64,000 bases of DNA, taken from Paracoccus sp. SCSIO 75233. GTDB taxonomy: Bacteria > Pseudomonadota > Alphaproteobacteria > Rhodobacterales > Rhodobacteraceae. Both the position numbers and the translations under genes were made by a program. The notes under the pieces are model-generated. The model was given only the letters and a program-made list of their open reading frames with translations. It was not told where the DNA came from and made no database searches. Where the stretch lies: positions 2,729,501 through 2,793,500 of the forward strand of contig NZ_CP115757.1 of assembly GCF_027912675.1 (NCBI RefSeq), read 5' to 3'. Positions 43,450 to 53,170 of the stretch are shown piece after piece; the first letter of the stretch is position 1; each line of letters starts with the position of its first letter.

Positions 43450-44289
43450 TCAGGCGATTTTCCAGATGCGGGCGGCATTGGCGGAGAACAGGGCGCGCTG
43501 CTCGTCTTCCGAGGCATCGGCGAATAACTCGCGCGCGGCGGAGACCCATTTCGTCAGACCGCCGCCCAATGTGCAGACGAACCAGTCGCTGCCCCAGACC
43601 AGCCGGTCGAACCCGAAGCTTTCGACGATATGATCTGTCCAGCGGCGCAAGTCATCTGCGGCCCAGCCTGCGCTTGCATAGGCGGGAATGCCGGAGATTT
43701 TCGCGCTGACATTCTCATGCTGCGACAGGCGGGTGATGTCTGCCGCCCAGCTGTCGAACGCGCCGCCTGCGATGTCGGGCACGCCGCAATGATCCAGCAC
43801 GAATTGCGTGTCGGGTGCGGCGGCGACGAGTTCCGTTGCAAGCGGAAGCTGGCGGGCCAGCACGCAGATGTCGAATGGCAGACCGGCGCGGCCGAGGCTG
43901 TGGATATTGCGCCGGAAGGTCCCGGTTTGCGAGACTTCGTCGGGGACCACATGCAGCGCGCGGCGGAAACCGACGATCAGGCGATGCGCAAGGGCGCGCT
44001 CCACCTCTGCTGCGAAACCGTCATTCTCGGGTCGGCAGGCGGAGATGACGCCGACAATCGGCACGTCCTCATGCGGCGGCAGGCTTTCGATGAAATCCGT
44101 CTCGGCGGCGATCATGTCGGGGGCGACGTCGACCTCCATATGCAAGGCGCGTGTGATGCCGCATTTGGCAGCCTCCGTGGCATATTCGCCGTAGCTCCAG
44201 TCGCGTTCCAGTTCTCCCGCGCCATCGAGCCACGGATAGCGCAGCACGCCGCGATCCACGAGATGAAGATGCGTATCCAGAATATCCAT
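43450..44289 (-). CDS. Amidohydrolase-family sugar lactonase (L-fuconolactonase-like)
   Basis: The 279-residue amidohydrolase_2 (COG3618) barrel shows DTHLHL at its start, LDHCGVPD with a metal-type His, and LVWGSDWFVC near the end with the catalytic Asp. Related enzymes hydrolyse fuconolactone or pyrone-dicarboxylate. In the flanking fucose-type pathway a lactonase is required between the sugar dehydrogenase and fuconate dehydratase, which supports this assignment. ATG 44289 follows AGGAGG closely. It is cotranscribed after the IclR gene (37-base gap). Confidence 0.83.
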   Translation of the reverse strand: MDILDTHLHLVDRGVLRYPWLDGAGELERDWSYGEYATEAAKCGITRALHMEVDVAPDMIAAETDFIESLPPHEDVPIVGVISACRPENDGFAAEVERALAHRLIVGFRRALHVVPDEVSQTGTFRRNIHSLGRAGLPFDICVLARQLPLATELVAAAPDTQFVLDHCGVPDIAGGAFDSWAADITRLSQHENVSAKISGIPAYASAGWAADDLRRWTDHIVESFGFDRLVWGSDWFVCTLGGGLTKWVSAARELFADASEDEQRALFSANAARIWKIA

Positions 44290-44326
44290 TTTCCTCCTCC
44301 GCCGGACTGTCGGGCCGGGCTTTTTT

Positions 44327-45100
44327 CTATGGTTGCTTTGTCCCCGTGTCGGCCATGTCGGACAGAACCGCACAGGTCTCGACCAGCATATGCGTGCAAT
44401 CCGACATATCCGGCGCGTCGGGTACGTTCACCAGCGGCAGATAGGGCACGGTCAGTGCTGCGATGGCGGAACCGTCGCTGGCAATGACCGGGGCCGACAG
44501 GTTGAAGACCCCCGCCGTCTGGGCTGACGGCATGCTTTCATATCCCTGCTCGCGGATACGCTGAAACCGGTTCGCCAGAGAGGCCGGGATATCCTTGCTG
44601 CGATCAATCCGGTTTTCGGAGATCATCATCGCCCGCCTTTCGGGAGAGCTGAACGCCAGCAACACATGGCCAGAGCCTGTATCGAACAGGCTGATATGGG
44701 AGCCGACGCGGATGCTGATGCCCCAATATCCCGGCGCTTCCTGCTGCGCGATGACAACCACCTGCCCGCGATCGAAAACCGCCAACTGGTTCGCCTGCCG
44801 GGTGCGATGCGCCAGTTCGCGCATCAGCGGCGTGGCATAGCTGACCAGCCGCCGTGTCGGCGCGTGAAGCTGTGCGAGGCCGAAAAGCTTCAGCGTCAGT
44901 GCAAACCGGTCGCCCTCGATCCGTGTGACATAGCCGCGCTTCTGCAACCGGTCGAGCATCCTGTAGAACTCGTTCGGGCTGCGATCCAGATGTTTGGCAA
45001 TCTCTGCCTGGGTCAGGCCGCCGTCGATACCGGCAAGAAGTTCAAGAATATCCAGCCCCTTATCAAGCGCGGGCGCGCGGTACCGATCATCGTCTGACAT
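44327..45100 (-). CDS. IclR-family regulator of the fucose-type operon
   Basis: A 257-residue IclR protein: winged helix LDKGLDILELLAGIDGGLTQAEIAKHLDRSPNEFYRMLDRLQKRGYV, then the GAF-like effector domain (VGSHISLFDTGSGHVLLAF, ESMPSAQTAGVFNLSAPVI). ATG 45100 has GGAG five bases before it; longer frames reach into the promoter region. It diverges from the 11-gene transporter/catabolic operon. A symmetrical site at 45135-45152 is a plausible target. Confidence 0.92.
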   Translation of the reverse strand: MSDDDRYRAPALDKGLDILELLAGIDGGLTQAEIAKHLDRSPNEFYRMLDRLQKRGYVTRIEGDRFALTLKLFGLAQLHAPTRRLVSYATPLMRELAHRTRQANQLAVFDRGQVVVIAQQEAPGYWGISIRVGSHISLFDTGSGHVLLAFSSPERRAMMISENRIDRSKDIPASLANRFQRIREQGYESMPSAQTAGVFNLSAPVIASDGSAIAALTVPYLPLVNVPDAPDMSDCTHMLVETCAVLSDMADTGTKQP

Positions 45101-45134
45101 TGTTACTCCATAAATAGGCACATTCATATACGAC

Positions 45135-45190
45135 GGAATACCAAGATATTCCAGAAGTTTATTGACAGAAATCTGCTTTTGAATTTGTAT
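45135..45190 (+). promoter_or_regulatory. IclR operator and likely promoter of the fucose-type operon
   Basis: GGAATA-CCAAGA-TATTCC at 45135-45152 is a perfect dyad. Ten bases on, TTGACA (45162-45167) is a consensus -35 box, with a weak -10 (TTGTAT) 17 bases later at 45185-45190. The layout fits IclR repression of the plus-strand operon. Confidence 0.55.
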
Positions 45191-45254
45191 GTAAACAGGA
45201 TGCTTATAGGTGATGCTGCCAATCAAAGCCACCAGGCACCACAGGGAGGGTAAA

Positions 45255-46568
45255 ATGAAACTGCTTACGACCATACCGCTTTTTGCAGGCGGCGCGCTCG
45301 CCGCCGGTATCGCCGGCGCACAGGATCTGCCGGGATCGTTCGACGGCGTGACCATTCAGGCCAAGCTGATCGGCGGCCAGCAATATGAGGCGCTTTATGC
45401 CCGCATCAATGAATGGCAGGAGGCCACGGGTGCGACGGTCGACGTGATCTCGAAGAAGAACCATTTCGAGCTTGATCGCGAAATCAAATCCGACATCGCG
45501 ACCGGCCAGCTGGGCTGGTGCGTCGGCTCCAACCATTCGTCCTTCGCGCCGCAATATCCGGGCATTTATCAGGATCTCAGGGCGCTGCTGCCGGAGGATG
45601 CGCTTGCCGGTTTCGTGCCCGCGACGCTCGATGCCGCGACGCTGGACGACAAGCTGGTGATGCTGCCGCGCGCGCAGTTCGACGTATCTGCGGTGTATTA
45701 TCAGAAATCGCTCTACGAGGATGAGGCGAACAAGACCGCGTTCCAGGAGGAATACGGCTATGAGCTCGCCCCGCCGGACAGCTGGGAGCAACTGGCGGAT
45801 CAGGCGAAGTTCTTTGCCAACCCGCCGGATTTCTACGGCACCCAATATGCGGGCAAGGAAGAGGCCATTGCCGGGCGGTTCTATGAAATCCTGAAGGCCA
45901 ATGGCGGCGAATTCCTCGATGCCGACGGCGCGCCGGCCTTCAATTCCGAAGCCGGGGTGGCGGCGTTGCAGTGGTTCGTCGATCTGTATGAGGCGAAGGC
46001 GGTGCCGAACGGGGTTCCGAATTACCTCTGGGACGATCTCGGGCAGGGCTTTGCCTCCGGCACGGTGGCAATCAACCATGACTGGCCGGGCTGGATGGGC
46101 TTCTTCAACGATCCCGAATCCAGCAAGATCGCCGGCAATGTCGGCGTCGCGCCGCCGCCGAAAGGCACGTCGGGCGCGCGCTCGGGCTGGTCGGGCTTCC
46201 ACGGTTTCTCCGTCACCGAGGATTGCGCGAATGCGGATGCGGCGGCTTCCCTCGTCTGGTTCCTGACCAATGAGGACAGCCAGAAGCTGGAAAGCTCTGC
46301 CGGGCCGCTGCCGACGCGCAGCGCGGTCTGGGATTACATTATCGCGGAAGCCGAGGGCGATGATTATCGCAGCGAGGCGCTGCGTGCGTTCCAGATTGCC
46401 GCCGAAGGCGCCTATCCGGTGCCGCGCACGCCAAGCTGGATCGAGATCACCAATGTGGTCTACCCCGAGCTTCAGGCCGCGATCCTGGGCGACAAGACCG
46501 CGCAGGAAGCGCTCGATACCGCGGCTGAAGAGGCCACGATGATCCTTCAGGACGCCGGCGAGCTGTAA
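45255..46568 (+). CDS. Sugar ABC importer, periplasmic binding protein
   Basis: The 437-residue precursor starts at ATG 45255 (AGGGAGGG upstream) with a signal peptide ending GIAGAQ/DLPG. It is a family 1 solute-binding protein (YALYARINEWQEATGATVDV-like start, late PRTPSWIEITNVVYPELQAAILGDKTAQEAL). It delivers a sugar to the two permeases encoded next. A strong hairpin after the gene likely raises its expression over the membrane parts. Confidence 0.93.
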   Translation: MKLLTTIPLFAGGALAAGIAGAQDLPGSFDGVTIQAKLIGGQQYEALYARINEWQEATGATVDVISKKNHFELDREIKSDIATGQLGWCVGSNHSSFAPQYPGIYQDLRALLPEDALAGFVPATLDAATLDDKLVMLPRAQFDVSAVYYQKSLYEDEANKTAFQEEYGYELAPPDSWEQLADQAKFFANPPDFYGTQYAGKEEAIAGRFYEILKANGGEFLDADGAPAFNSEAGVAALQWFVDLYEAKAVPNGVPNYLWDDLGQGFASGTVAINHDWPGWMGFFNDPESSKIAGNVGVAPPPKGTSGARSGWSGFHGFSVTEDCANADAAASLVWFLTNEDSQKLESSAGPLPTRSAVWDYIIAEAEGDDYRSEALRAFQIAAEGAYPVPRTPSWIEITNVVYPELQAAILGDKTAQEALDTAAEEATMILQDAGEL

Positions 46569-46579
46569 GCTTACCCCCC

Positions 46580-46604
46580 GCGGGGGCCGTATCCCGGCCC
46601 CCGC
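46580..46604 (+). other. Intercistronic hairpin after the binding-protein gene
   Basis: A 10-bp stem GCGGGGGCCG/CGGCCCCCGC (46580-46589 with 46595-46604, loop TATCC) sits in the 63-base gap before the first permease. Lacking a U-run, it probably protects the upstream mRNA end. Confidence 0.65.
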
Positions 46605-46631
46605 CCTTGCCCCTGATGTTCTGGAAAACAG

Positions 46632-47528
46632 ATGAAGCCCTGGCGCTTACCACCCCATATATTGCTGCTTCTGCCGGCGATACTCATTCTGGCGGCCATC
46701 GTGGTCATTCCGCTGGCCCTGTCGCTCTGGTCCAGCCTCACCCCGTTCCGCCTCACGCGACCCGATACGATCTATACATTCATCGGTTTCAGGAATTACG
46801 CCCGGCTGCTGGCTGATGCGGAGTTCTGGTCGGCATTCGGGCGGACAGTGCTGCTGCTGACCGTGGCGCTCAATCTGGAAATGGTGCTGGGTCTCGGCCT
46901 TGCCATGCTGATCGAGCGGGCCAGCCGGGGACAGCGCATCCTGCGCACGATCATGATGTTTCCGATGATGTTCTCGCCGGTGCTGGTCGGGTTCCAGTTC
47001 AAATTCATGTTCAATGACAATGTCGGGCTGGTCAACAACGCGCTGCAATCGCTGGGCCTGACCGACCAGGCTATCCCGTGGCTGATCGACCAGAACCTCG
47101 CCTTCTTCTCGATCATGGTGGCGGAGATCTGGTCGTCGACGGCTGTATTCGCGATCTTCATTCTGGCCGGGCTGATGGCGATGCCGCGTGATCCGCTGGA
47201 GGCGGCGCGGGTGGATGGCTGCACGCCGTGGCAGACCTTCCGCTATGTGACATGGCCGTTCCTGATGCCGTTCGCCTTCATCGCCATGACCATCCGGTCG
47301 CTGGATGTCGCGCGGGCCTATGACATCATCAAGATCATGACCGATGGCGGCCCGGCACGGCGCACCGAGGTGCTGTGGACGCTGATTTCGCGGACCGCCT
47401 ATTCGGATGCGAAGATGGGGATGGCCAATGCCATGGCCTATATCGCGATCCTTCTGTCCATCGTATTCACATTGCTGTTCTTCCGCCAGCTTTCCAAGGC
47501 GCGCGAACAGATTGCGGCGGAGTGGTAA
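46632..47528 (+). CDS. Sugar ABC importer permease (MalF type)
   Basis: A 298-residue inner-membrane permease with six predicted helices beginning HILLLLPAILILAAIVVIPLAL. The EAA loop that contacts the ATPase is DPLEAARVDGCTPWQTFRYVTWPFLMP (about residues 190-216). The short N-terminus, without MalF's extra helices, is usual for this carbohydrate-uptake family. Two bases separate it from the second permease. Confidence 0.93.
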   Translation: MKPWRLPPHILLLLPAILILAAIVVIPLALSLWSSLTPFRLTRPDTIYTFIGFRNYARLLADAEFWSAFGRTVLLLTVALNLEMVLGLGLAMLIERASRGQRILRTIMMFPMMFSPVLVGFQFKFMFNDNVGLVNNALQSLGLTDQAIPWLIDQNLAFFSIMVAEIWSSTAVFAIFILAGLMAMPRDPLEAARVDGCTPWQTFRYVTWPFLMPFAFIAMTIRSLDVARAYDIIKIMTDGGPARRTEVLWTLISRTAYSDAKMGMANAMAYIAILLSIVFTLLFFRQLSKAREQIAAEW

Positions 47529-47530
47529 TC

Positions 47531-48397
47531 ATGGACGCCAACAGATCCTCACGCATCAAGAAACAGATCACCCGCTGGGCGCTGAATTTCGCGCTGTTCC
47601 TCGCAATGGCGATCATCTGCCTGCCGGGGCTGTGGATCGTGCTGAACTCGCTCCGACCAACGGTCGAGATCATGGCCAAGCCGCCGGTCTGGATTCCGCG
47701 CGAGCTGAATTTCGATGCCTATGTCGCGATGTTCTCCGGCGTCGGTGCGGGCGGTATTCCGGTGCTGGAATATTTCCGCAACTCGATCATCATCGCCGTC
47801 ACCTCGACGGTGATTGCGCTGACCATCGGGATGGCGGGCGGTTATGCCTTTGCCAGATACCGTTTCGCGGGAAAATCGGGCTGGTTTGTCGGGCTGATGC
47901 TGACGCGGACGGTGCCGGGCATTGCGCTGTCGCTGCCGCTGTTCTTCCTTTACGCGAAGATCGGTATCATCGACACGCATTTCGGGCTGATCCTGGCCTA
48001 TGTCGCGATGAATGTGCCGTTCACCATCTGGTTGATCGACGGTTTCTTCCGGCAGGTGCCGAAGGATCTGGCTGAGGCGGCGCAGATTGACGGCTGCACT
48101 CGCTGGCAGGCCTTCTGGCGGGTGGAGTTTCCGCTTGCGCGACCGGGGATCGCGAGTGCGGGGATCTTTGCCTTTCTGACGGCGTGGAACGAATTCGCCC
48201 TCGCCTCGCAACTGACGCGTTCGACCAACAGCAAGACGCTGCCGGTCGGGCTTCTCGACTATACCGCCGAATTCACGATCGACTGGCGCGGCATGTGCGC
48301 GCTGGCCGTGGTCATGATCGTGCCGGCACTTCTTCTGACCTACGCAGTGCAGAAACATCTGGTTTCCGGCCTGACGTCGGGCGCAATCAAGGGATAA
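47531..48397 (+). CDS. Sugar ABC importer permease (MalG type)
   Basis: The 288-residue partner permease has a first helix WALNFALFLAMAIICLPGLWIVLNS and the EAA loop LAEAAQIDGCTRWQAFWRVEFPLARPG (about 195-221). ATG 47531 directly follows the upstream stop, giving a start in register with MDANRSSRIKK. It pairs with the previous protein to form the translocation channel. Confidence 0.93.
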   Translation: MDANRSSRIKKQITRWALNFALFLAMAIICLPGLWIVLNSLRPTVEIMAKPPVWIPRELNFDAYVAMFSGVGAGGIPVLEYFRNSIIIAVTSTVIALTIGMAGGYAFARYRFAGKSGWFVGLMLTRTVPGIALSLPLFFLYAKIGIIDTHFGLILAYVAMNVPFTIWLIDGFFRQVPKDLAEAAQIDGCTRWQAFWRVEFPLARPGIASAGIFAFLTAWNEFALASQLTRSTNSKTLPVGLLDYTAEFTIDWRGMCALAVVMIVPALLLTYAVQKHLVSGLTSGAIKG

Positions 48398-48402
48398 CCG
48401 AT

Positions 48403-49497
48403 ATGGCCGATCTCAGGCTTTCGCAGCTGGACAAGCATTATGGCGCCTATCACGCGGTAAAGGGGTTGGATCTGGACGTGCATGACGGGGAGTTCGTCGC
48501 ACTTGTCGGGCCATCCGGCTGCGGCAAATCGACGACGCTGCGGATGATCGCGGGGCTGGAGGAAATCTCCGGCGGCGACATCATCATTGGCGAGCGTGTG
48601 GTGAATGATCTGCCGCCGCGACAGCGCAATATCTCGATGGTGTTTCAGTCCTACGCGCTCTACCCGCATATGACCGTGCGCGAGAATATGGGCTTCACCC
48701 TGAAAATCGCCGGTCGCCCGGAGAAGGAGATAGAGGCGGCGGTTGCCGAGGCCGCCCGCGCGCTGGAGATCGAGCCGCTGCTGGACCGCCGCCCGGCCCA
48801 GCTTTCGGGCGGGCAGCGGCAGCGCGTGGCCATGGGACGCGCCATTGTGCGCGACCCGGATGTGTTCCTGTTCGATGAACCGCTGTCCAATCTCGACGCG
48901 AAGCTGCGCGGACAGATGCGCACGGAAATCAAGAAACTCCACGCGCGGCTCGGCGCGACGGTGGTTTACGTCACCCACGATCAGATCGAGGCGATGACGC
49001 TGGCCGACCGGATCGTCATCATGCGTGACGGGCTGATCGAACAGGCGGGCACCCCGGATCAGGTGTTCAATCTTCCCGCCACGCAGTTTGTCGCGGGCTT
49101 TATCGGCTCGCCGCCGATGAACATGGTGGAGGCTGATATCCGTGACGGGCAACTGCATTTCGCGGAAGGCGAGACGATGGCCGTGCCGGAACAGTTCCGC
49201 GCCACGGTACAGGACGGGCAGCGGGTGACATTCGGGCTGCGCCCGGACGACGTTTATCCGGTCGGCCACGGTCTGCATGTCGGTGAGGCGGTCGAGACAA
49301 GACCGATGGAGGTGCAACTGACCGAACCGCTCGGCAATGAGACGCTGTTGTTCGTCCGTTTCGGCGGCAAGGAATGGACCAGCCGGATGCTCAACCCCCG
49401 TGCGCTCGGGCGTCGGGAGGTGCTCGAATTCAATTTCGACATGTCACGCGCCCATCTGTTCGATGCGCAAAGCGGCCTGAGCCTGAGGGAAGCCTGA
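48403..49497 (+). CDS. Sugar ABC importer ATPase (MalK/UgpC type)
   Basis: The 364-residue ATPase has Walker [11 protein letters not shown]-loop [15 protein letters not shown], signature [16 protein letters not shown] and Walker [16 protein letters not shown]-terminal OB-fold (TOBE) regulatory domain follows ([28 protein letters not shown]). ATG 48403 comes five bases after the permease stop. The stop shares one base with the next start, so translation is coupled to catabolic enzymes. Confidence 0.95.
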   Translation: MADLRLSQLDKHYGAYHAVKGLDLDVHDGEFVALVGPSGCGKSTTLRMIAGLEEISGGDIIIGERVVNDLPPRQRNISMVFQSYALYPHMTVRENMGFTLKIAGRPEKEIEAAVAEAARALEIEPLLDRRPAQLSGGQRQRVAMGRAIVRDPDVFLFDEPLSNLDAKLRGQMRTEIKKLHARLGATVVYVTHDQIEAMTLADRIVIMRDGLIEQAGTPDQVFNLPATQFVAGFIGSPPMNMVEADIRDGQLHFAEGETMAVPEQFRATVQDGQRVTFGLRPDDVYPVGHGLHVGEAVETRPMEVQLTEPLGNETLLFVRFGGKEWTSRMLNPRALGRREVLEFNFDMSRAHLFDAQSGLSLREA

Positions 49498-50618
49498 TGG
49501 CCAGAATCGAACGCATCGAGATCGCGATGGTCGATCTCGCCCCCAAGGTTGAGCGTCAGGACGCGATCCAGAGCTTCGTGACCCAGGAAACCCCGCTGGT
49601 GACGATCACCGACAGCGACGGCGCACAGGGGACGGGGTATTCCTACACGATCGGTACGGGCGGTTCGTCGGTGATGCGGCTGCTGGCGGATCATCTTTGC
49701 CCCCGGATCATCGGTCGTGACGCGACGGAGGTGGAGGCGATCTGGCATGAGCTGGAGTTCATGACCCACGCCACCACCATCGGGGCCATCACCTCGATTG
49801 CGCTGGCCGCGATTGATACCGCGCTTTGGGATCTGCGCTGCCGCAAGGCGGGGCTGCCGCTGTGGCGGATGGCAGGCGGCGCGCGGCGCTCCGCACCCTG
49901 CTACACGACCGAGGGCGGCTGGCTGCATCTGCCGGTTGAGACCATCGTGGAGGATGCGCTGAACGCGAAATCGCTGGGCTTCACCGGCTCCAAGGTGAAG
50001 ATCGGCAGGCCGGTGCTGGCCGATGATGTCGCGAGGCTCTCGGCGCTGCGCGAGGCTGTGGGCGATGATTACGAGATCATGACCGACGCCAATCAGGGCT
50101 TTGCCCGCGACACGGCGCGCCGTCGGGCCGACGCTCTGGCACCGTTCGGGCTGGCCTGGATCGAAGAGCCGCTGCCTGCCGATGACATTGCCGGGCATGT
50201 CGCGCTGGCGCAGGCTTCGGCAACCCCGATTGCGATTGGTGAATCGCTCTATTCCATCCGCCATTTCGCTGAATATGCCGCGCGCGACGCCTGCGGTATC
50301 ATTCAGGTCGATGCGGGCCGGATCGGCGGGATCACGCCGTGGCTGAAGGTCGCGCATATGGCCGAGGGCTTCGATATTCCGGTCTGTCCGCATTTCCTGA
50401 TGGAGCTGCATGTCAGCCTTGTCTGCGCGGTGCAGAATGGCCGCTACGTCGAATATATCCCGCAGCTGGACGAGATCACCCAGACCGGGCTGACCATCAC
50501 CGATGGACAGGCAATCGCGCCCGAGACGCCGGGGCTTGGCATCGACTGGGACTGGGACGCGATCAACAGCCGGGCGATTTCCGAATTCACGCAAACCATT
50601 ACCGAGGCTTCGACATGA
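49497..50618 (+). CDS. Enolase-superfamily sugar-acid dehydratase/racemase (mandelate racemase group)
   Basis: The 373-residue protein has the mandelate-racemase layout: capping domain, KxK base in GSKVKIGRP (about residue 164), metal ligands in IMTDANQGF, WIEEPLPADD and IAIGESLY, then VDAGRIGGITPW and the His base in CPHFLMELHVSL. It dehydrates or epimerises an acid sugar. It differs clearly from the fuconate dehydratase at the operon's end, so this operon encodes two distinct enolase-type enzymes. The substrate is unknown; a second aldonate is plausible. Confidence 0.88.
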   Translation: MARIERIEIAMVDLAPKVERQDAIQSFVTQETPLVTITDSDGAQGTGYSYTIGTGGSSVMRLLADHLCPRIIGRDATEVEAIWHELEFMTHATTIGAITSIALAAIDTALWDLRCRKAGLPLWRMAGGARRSAPCYTTEGGWLHLPVETIVEDALNAKSLGFTGSKVKIGRPVLADDVARLSALREAVGDDYEIMTDANQGFARDTARRRADALAPFGLAWIEEPLPADDIAGHVALAQASATPIAIGESLYSIRHFAEYAARDACGIIQVDAGRIGGITPWLKVAHMAEGFDIPVCPHFLMELHVSLVCAVQNGRYVEYIPQLDEITQTGLTITDGQAIAPETPGLGIDWDWDAINSRAISEFTQTITEAST

Positions 50619-50944
50619 TCCGCATGGGCTCCGTCATCGCGCTCCGCCCCGAGAAGATCGCGGAATACAAGGAACTCCACGCCGCCGCATGGCCGGGTGT
50701 GCTGAAGACCATCACCACCTGCAATATCAGGAATTATGTGATCTATCTGCGGGAGCCGGAAAATCTGCTGTTCTCGCATTTCGAATATCACGGCACCGAT
50801 TGGGAGGCCGATCAGGCCAAAATGGCCGCCGATCCGGTGACGCAGGATTGGTGGGCCGTGTGCAAGCCCTGTCAGCGCCCGCTGGACAGCGCCGCAGACG
50901 GCGAATGGTGGGCGCCGATGGAGGAGGTCTTTTTCCATGAGTGA
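50615..50944 (+). CDS. RhaM-type L-sugar mutarotase
   Basis: A 109-residue ferredoxin-fold protein of the L-rhamnose mutarotase family. It begins MIRMGSVIALRPEKIAEYKELHAAAWPGVL, with the family's Tyr and His, and ends [15 protein letters not shown]. It interconverts sugar anomers before the dehydrogenase step; in this operon L-fucose is the likely substrate. It overlaps the previous gene by four bases and the next by eight. Confidence 0.9.
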   Translation: MIRMGSVIALRPEKIAEYKELHAAAWPGVLKTITTCNIRNYVIYLREPENLLFSHFEYHGTDWEADQAKMAADPVTQDWWAVCKPCQRPLDSAADGEWWAPMEEVFFHE

Positions 50945-51989
50945 CGCCCGCCCCTCTGACCTGCGCCAGCACTGGCCGGAACCGGCGACGAAGCGGCCCA
51001 TTGTGATATTCGGCGCAGGTTCCATCGTCAGCGATGCGCATCTGCCCGCCTATGCGAAGGGCGGGTACGAGATTGCCGGCATCTATGATCCCGATCAGGA
51101 CAAGGCGGCCTCGCTCGGGCATCGCGTGTTTTCCTCCGTTCAGGAAGCCGCGTCGGTCAAGGGCGCGGTGTTCGATCTGGCGACGCCACCCAAGGCCCAT
51201 GCGGGGATCCTGTCGGCGCTGCCCGAAGGCGCGCCCGCCCTGATCCAGAAACCGATGGGGATGGAGCTTGCCGGGGCGACGGAGATCCTGTCGATCTGCC
51301 GTGACCGCAAGCTGTTGACAGCCGTCAACTTTCAGCTTCGTTTCGCGCCGATGATGGTCGCCTTGCAGGACGCGGTCGCGCGCGGCTGGCTGGGCGAGAT
51401 CGTCGATGTGGAGATGCATGGCGTGATGGCGACCCCGTGGAGCCTCTGGCAGTTCCTCGACGGGTTGCCGCGGATCGAGATCACCATGCATTCGATCCAT
51501 TACCTCGACAGTATCCGTATGTTGCTGGGCGATCCGGCAGGCGTTCACGCGAAAACCATCGGCCATCCGGGCCATGCGGTCGCGCAGACCAGAACATCGG
51601 CGATACTGGATTACGGCGACCGCATGCGCTGCACCTTGTCGGTCAATCACGACTGGAATTTCGGCCGCCCGCATCAGGCCTGCGAAATGCGCGTCGCGGG
51701 GACCGAAGGTGCCGCCTATCTGAAATTCGGCGTCAATCTGGACTACCCGAAGGGGGAGCCGGATATTCTTCAGATCCGCCCCAAAGACGGCGAGTGGATG
51801 GATGTTCCCCTGTCGGGATCATGGTTCCCTGACGCCTTCACGGGCCGGATGCATAATCTGCAACGCGCCGTATCGGGCGATGAGGATCTCATTTCGCCGG
51901 TCGAGGACGGCTGGAAAACCATGGCTCTGGTCGAGGCGGCATATGCGTCGTCGGCGCGTCCGGCCACGCCGATTGAAGGACTCCCATAA
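50937..51989 (+). CDS. Gfo/Idh/MocA-family sugar dehydrogenase
   Basis: The 350-residue protein has a Rossmann domain ([32 protein letters not shown]) and the catalytic lysine block, which reads [10 protein letters not shown] instead of the family's EKP. The C-terminal substrate domain contains the conserved [17 protein letters not shown]. It probably oxidises the pyranose at C1 to a lactone, the first step before the lactonase. No other candidate for that step exists in the operon except the SDR, which fits a later step better. Confidence 0.85.
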   Translation: MSDARPSDLRQHWPEPATKRPIVIFGAGSIVSDAHLPAYAKGGYEIAGIYDPDQDKAASLGHRVFSSVQEAASVKGAVFDLATPPKAHAGILSALPEGAPALIQKPMGMELAGATEILSICRDRKLLTAVNFQLRFAPMMVALQDAVARGWLGEIVDVEMHGVMATPWSLWQFLDGLPRIEITMHSIHYLDSIRMLLGDPAGVHAKTIGHPGHAVAQTRTSAILDYGDRMRCTLSVNHDWNFGRPHQACEMRVAGTEGAAYLKFGVNLDYPKGEPDILQIRPKDGEWMDVPLSGSWFPDAFTGRMHNLQRAVSGDEDLISPVEDGWKTMALVEAAYASSARPATPIEGLP

Positions 51990-52438
51990 TGGAAATCACG
52001 CGCTACTTTGAAGATATCGAGATCGGCGAAAGCCGCGAGACCTTCGGGCGGACCATCACCGAGACCGATTTTGTCGTCCATGCCGGGCATACCGGCGATT
52101 TCTTCCCGCATCACATGGACGCCGAGTTCATGGCGAAAAGCGAATTCGGGCAGCGCATCGCGCATGGCACGATGGTCTTCGCCATCGGCATCGGGCTGAC
52201 GGCGACGGTCATCAACCCGGTTGCGTTCTCTTACGGCTACGACCGGCTGCGCTTCGTGAAGCCGGTGTTTATCGGTGATACGATCCGCACCCGCGTCACC
52301 GCCGCCCGCAAGGAGGACGATCCCAAACGCGCCAATGTCGGGCGTCTGTTTGAAAAGGTCGAAGTGCTGAACCAGAATGACCAGGTCGTGCTGGTCTGCG
52401 AACATATCTATGTCATCGAAAGGAAGGAGGCGGCATGA
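51989..52438 (+). CDS. MaoC-like hot-dog dehydratase
   Basis: A 149-residue single hot-dog domain of the MaoC/R-hydratase family. The hydratase motif normally reading D-x4-[NH]-P-x-H-x-D is seen as [21 protein letters not shown] and RIAHGTMVF. It would hydrate an enoyl-CoA, yet the surrounding genes handle free sugar acids. Start and stop overlap both neighbours (TAATG and ATGA), so it is integral to the operon. Its step in the pathway is unclear. Confidence 0.87.
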   Translation: MEITRYFEDIEIGESRETFGRTITETDFVVHAGHTGDFFPHHMDAEFMAKSEFGQRIAHGTMVFAIGIGLTATVINPVAFSYGYDRLRFVKPVFIGDTIRTRVTAARKEDDPKRANVGRLFEKVEVLNQNDQVVLVCEHIYVIERKEAA

Positions 52439-53157
52439 CCGACCTTACCGGACAGACGGTCCTCATCACCGCAGCCGCTCAGGGCATTGGCCGCGCCACG
52501 GCGCTTGCATTCGCCCGTGCCGGTGCCACCGTACACGCGACCGACATCAACGAGGCCGGGCTGGCGGGGCTGGAGGGGATCACGACGCATAGGCTGGATG
52601 TGCTGAACGCCGATGCCGTCAACGCTTTGGTGGGCGAGATCGGGCGGGTGGATATCCTGTTCAACTGCGCGGGCTTCGTCCATGCCGGTAATGTGCTGGA
52701 GATGAGCGATGCGGATTTCGACTTTGCCGTCGATCTGAACGTGAAATCCATGATCCGCACCATCCGCGCCGTGCTGCCCGGCATGGTAAAGCAGGGCGGG
52801 GGCTGCATTATCAATATGAGCTCGGTCGCGAGTTCGATCAAAGGCGTGCCGAACCGCTTCGCCTATTCGACCACCAAGGCCGCCGTTCTTGGTCTGACCA
52901 AGGCAGTCGCCGCCGATTTCGTCGCCAGCAATGTGCGCTGCAACGCGATCTGCCCCGGCACCGTGCAGTCGCCGTCGCTGGATGAGCGGTTGGCGGCGAC
53001 CGGCGATTATGACAAGGCGCGCAGCGATTTCATTGCGCGTCAGCCCATGGGACGGATTGGCACGGCCGAGGAAATCGCCGATCTCGCCGTGTATCTGGCG
53101 GGGGCAAGCTATACCACAGGACAGGCTGTCTGCATCGACGGCGGCTGGACCATTTGA
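52435..53157 (+). CDS. Short-chain dehydrogenase, 2-keto-3-deoxy-L-fuconate dehydrogenase-like
   Basis: The 240-residue SDR has [19 protein letters not shown] (cofactor loop), [10 protein letters not shown], the catalytic Ser in [12 protein letters not shown] and Y-x3-K in [12 protein letters not shown]. The late [19 protein letters not shown] segment matches the DHRS6/keto-deoxy-fuconate dehydrogenase branch. That enzyme oxidises 2-keto-3-deoxy-L-fuconate to the 2,4-diketo acid, and the next two genes encode the enzymes just after and before it. It starts inside the MaoC gene's stop (ATGA). Confidence 0.92.
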   Translation: MTDLTGQTVLITAAAQGIGRATALAFARAGATVHATDINEAGLAGLEGITTHRLDVLNADAVNALVGEIGRVDILFNCAGFVHAGNVLEMSDADFDFAVDLNVKSMIRTIRAVLPGMVKQGGGCIINMSSVASSIKGVPNRFAYSTTKAAVLGLTKAVAADFVASNVRCNAICPGTVQSPSLDERLAATGDYDKARSDFIARQPMGRIGTAEEIADLAVYLAGASYTTGQAVCIDGGWTI

Positions 53158-53170
53158 GAAAGGACAGGCC

